This document shows, in pieces, positions 60,671-64,000 of a stretch of DNA of 64,000 nucleotides (position 1 is its first letter; every line of letters begins with the position of its first letter). The notes beneath the pieces are model-generated. The model worked only from the letters and a program-made list of their open reading frames with translations, searched no databases and had not been told where the DNA came from. The stretch covers positions 1-64,000 of the forward strand of contig NZ_JAFMPY010000008.1 of NCBI RefSeq assembly GCF_017353515.1, given 5' to 3'. This stretch comes from Jiella sonneratiae (GTDB lineage Bacteria; Pseudomonadota; Alphaproteobacteria; Rhizobiales; Rhizobiaceae). Both the position numbers and the translations under genes were made by a program.

Positions 60671-61611
60671 CGGGCGATCCCCTGAGGATCGTCGGCTTCG
60701 ACGAGGCGGACCGGCTGCTCTCCTGGCGGAGCGTCGTCGACGCACTCGCGGAAGGGCACAGGGCCGCAGCGCCCGAGATCGGCGACCTGTTGATCGGCAG
60801 AGGCGAGAACAAGCTCCTCAGCCGCGCCGCCTGGATCGACGGCCTCGGCATCGCGCTGAAGTCGGTGACGGTGTTTCCGGACAATCCCCGCGCCGAGCCG
60901 CCGCGGCCGTCGGTGCAGGGCAGCGTCCTCCTCTTCGATCCTCAGAGCGGGGCGCCGCGCGCGGTGATCGACGGCCCGCTCGTCACCAAATGGAAGACGG
61001 TCGGCGATTCCCTCCTCGGGGCGAGCCTCCTCGCACGTCCGGAACCCAAAACGCTGCTCGTCTGCGGCGCAGGCACCGTCGCCGGGCAGCTCGCCGAGGC
61101 CTATCCGGCGGTGTTCGCCTCGATCACGACGATCCTCGTCTGGAACCGCACGAGCGCACGGGCCGAGGAGCTCGCGGCGTCGCTGAAAGGGTCAGGGATC
61201 GACGTCCGCGTCGCCGCGGACCTTGCCGAGGCGGCTGCCGCCGCCGACATCGTCGCGACCGCCACCATGGCGTCCGAGCCGTTCCTTCGCGGCGCGTGGC
61301 TCTCGCCGGGCACCCATGTCGACCTGATCGGCGCCTTCACGCCGACGATGCGCGAGGCCGACGACGCGCTCCTTGAGCGGGGCGAGATCTTCGTCGATTC
61401 GCGCAAGACCACCATCGGCCACATCGGCGAGATCGAGATCCCGCTTCGCGCCGGCACGATCGGCGAGGCGGACATTCGCGGCGACCTCTACGACCTCGTC
61501 GCCGGCCGGGCGGGCCGCAGCGGACCCGAGGCGATCACCGTCTTCAAGAACGGCGGCGGCGCCCATCTCGACCTGATGGTGGCGGAGCTGATCGCGCGCC
61601 GCCTCGCATAA
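60667..61611 (+). CDS. Ornithine cyclodeaminase / mu-crystallin family protein
   Basis: A 314-residue NAD(P)-binding enzyme with the family layout: TKWKTVGDSLLGASLLARPE, the Rossmann loop LLVCGAGTVAGQLAEA, and GTHVDLIGAFTPTMREAD. Members include ornithine cyclodeaminase, alanine dehydrogenase and delta1-pyrroline/pyrroline-2-carboxylate reductase; which one this is cannot be decided by eye. GTG start overlapping the GNAT stop. Confidence 0.88.
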   Translation: MTGDPLRIVGFDEADRLLSWRSVVDALAEGHRAAAPEIGDLLIGRGENKLLSRAAWIDGLGIALKSVTVFPDNPRAEPPRPSVQGSVLLFDPQSGAPRAVIDGPLVTKWKTVGDSLLGASLLARPEPKTLLVCGAGTVAGQLAEAYPAVFASITTILVWNRTSARAEELAASLKGSGIDVRVAADLAEAAAAADIVATATMASEPFLRGAWLSPGTHVDLIGAFTPTMREADDALLERGEIFVDSRKTTIGHIGEIEIPLRAGTIGEADIRGDLYDLVAGRAGRSGPEAITVFKNGGGAHLDLMVAELIARRLA

Positions 61612-61759
61612 ACGCGGACACTGGCCGGCCGCGGCCGCGGATGATTTCGAATTGTCACGCGACTTCGGCCACGGCTTCGACTACCACTGCGGGTGAATGC
61701 GGCGGCCGCGCATGACCGGCGGCTCCGCGACCCGATACGGACCGACGAGGAAGACCGTC

Positions 61760-63745
<1,986 letters not shown>

Positions 63746-63835
63746 GCCGCGGCGCCGCCTTTCCCGCCGCCGGTTTCGCCGGCTGGCGATCCGCGCTATG
63801 GCTCCGCGGGTCGGCATGCTACCCGGACCTTCCTC

Positions 63836-64000
63836 GTGATCCTGCGTCTCGTCTTCGCTCTCATCCTGCTCGTCGTGGTCGTCCTCGGCGGGCTGTGGCT
63901 GTTCGGCCCGCGCGAGCCGGTCGACACGACGGTGACCTTCGATCCCGCCTCGATCGGCAGCGACCCGGACGCCTATCTCGCGCGCGAAGAGGCCGACGTG
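63836..64000 (+). CDS. Exported protein start, probably alpha/beta hydrolase (partial)
   Basis: A 55-codon fragment beginning at a GTG. It has a signal/anchor helix (ILRLVFALILLVVVVLGGLW) followed by LFGPREPVDTTVTFD, then ASIGSDPDAYLAREEADV at the window edge. The GPREPVDTTVTFDP...D.YLA pattern matches the N-terminus of exported rhizobial alpha/beta hydrolases that I know. No clear ribosome site was seen, so the start is uncertain. Confidence 0.6.
   Translation, partial: MILRLVFALILLVVVVLGGLWLFGPREPVDTTVTFDPASIGSDPDAYLAREEADV

Overview
The window is high-GC DNA (roughly two-thirds G+C) with dense coding on both strands. The genes point to an alphaproteobacterium of the order Hyphomicrobiales (Rhizobiales). 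Evidence: a rhizobial-type PlcP/glycosyltransferase pair, a giant 1638-residue NAD-glutamate dehydrogenase, a TIGR01459-type HAD hydrolase overlapping ribF, paired M16 peptidases, a CIRCE-controlled groESL operon, and several short palindromic repeat families of the kind scattered through rhizobial genomes. An Aurantimonadaceae-like lineage is a guess that cannot be tested from the sequence alone.

Layout. 1-3460: the end of an ISAs1-type insertion sequence, then four small exported proteins or lipoproteins among poorly coding sequence with short tandem repeats. 3463-7850: a lipid-remodelling pair (PlcP-like phosphatase, GT4 glycosyltransferase), then malic enzyme. 7957-8519: a ParD/ParE toxin-antitoxin module. 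8677-14679: a TPP riboswitch followed by thiC-thiO-thiS-thiG-thiE and then thiD, with palindromic repeats between thiE and thiD and inside thiD. 14720-23980: an AhpD-like protein, divergent NAD-GDH, repeats, a secreted protein and an Atg22-like transporter. 24006-30828 (minus strand): M16 peptidase pair, patatin, rsmD and an RluB-like pseudouridine synthase with very long disordered tails. 31050-38391: tadA, a lipoprotein, ileS carrying two in-frame palindromic inserts, a small membrane protein, ribF and a HAD hydrolase. 38601-41926: groESL, a DUF805 protein and a CsbD protein, with clear terminators. 42156-48367: a periplasmic molybdenum hydroxylase of the isoquinoline 1-oxidoreductase type, a di-haem cytochrome and a large vanadium-haloperoxidase-like enzyme. 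48546-64000: a membrane-anchored HhH protein, a deacetylase, a MATE transporter, a GlpR-like regulator and glycerol kinase, cysteine synthase with AlaX, two small membrane proteins, mercaptopyruvate sulfurtransferase, a GNAT protein, an ornithine-cyclodeaminase-like protein, a cyclic-nucleotide phosphodiesterase and the start of a probable alpha/beta hydrolase.

The most unusual content is repeat biology. Two unrelated palindromic repeat families occur in intergenic spacers and also, without breaking the frame, inside essential or conserved genes: family 1 in ileS (two inserts) and family 2 in thiD. A fragment of family 1 also appears to supply the tail of thiE. This resembles the in-frame palindromic elements known from Rickettsia, but with different sequences. 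No CRISPR array, rRNA gene or tRNA gene was recognised. All assignments rest on reading motifs and gene layout; no database search was run.
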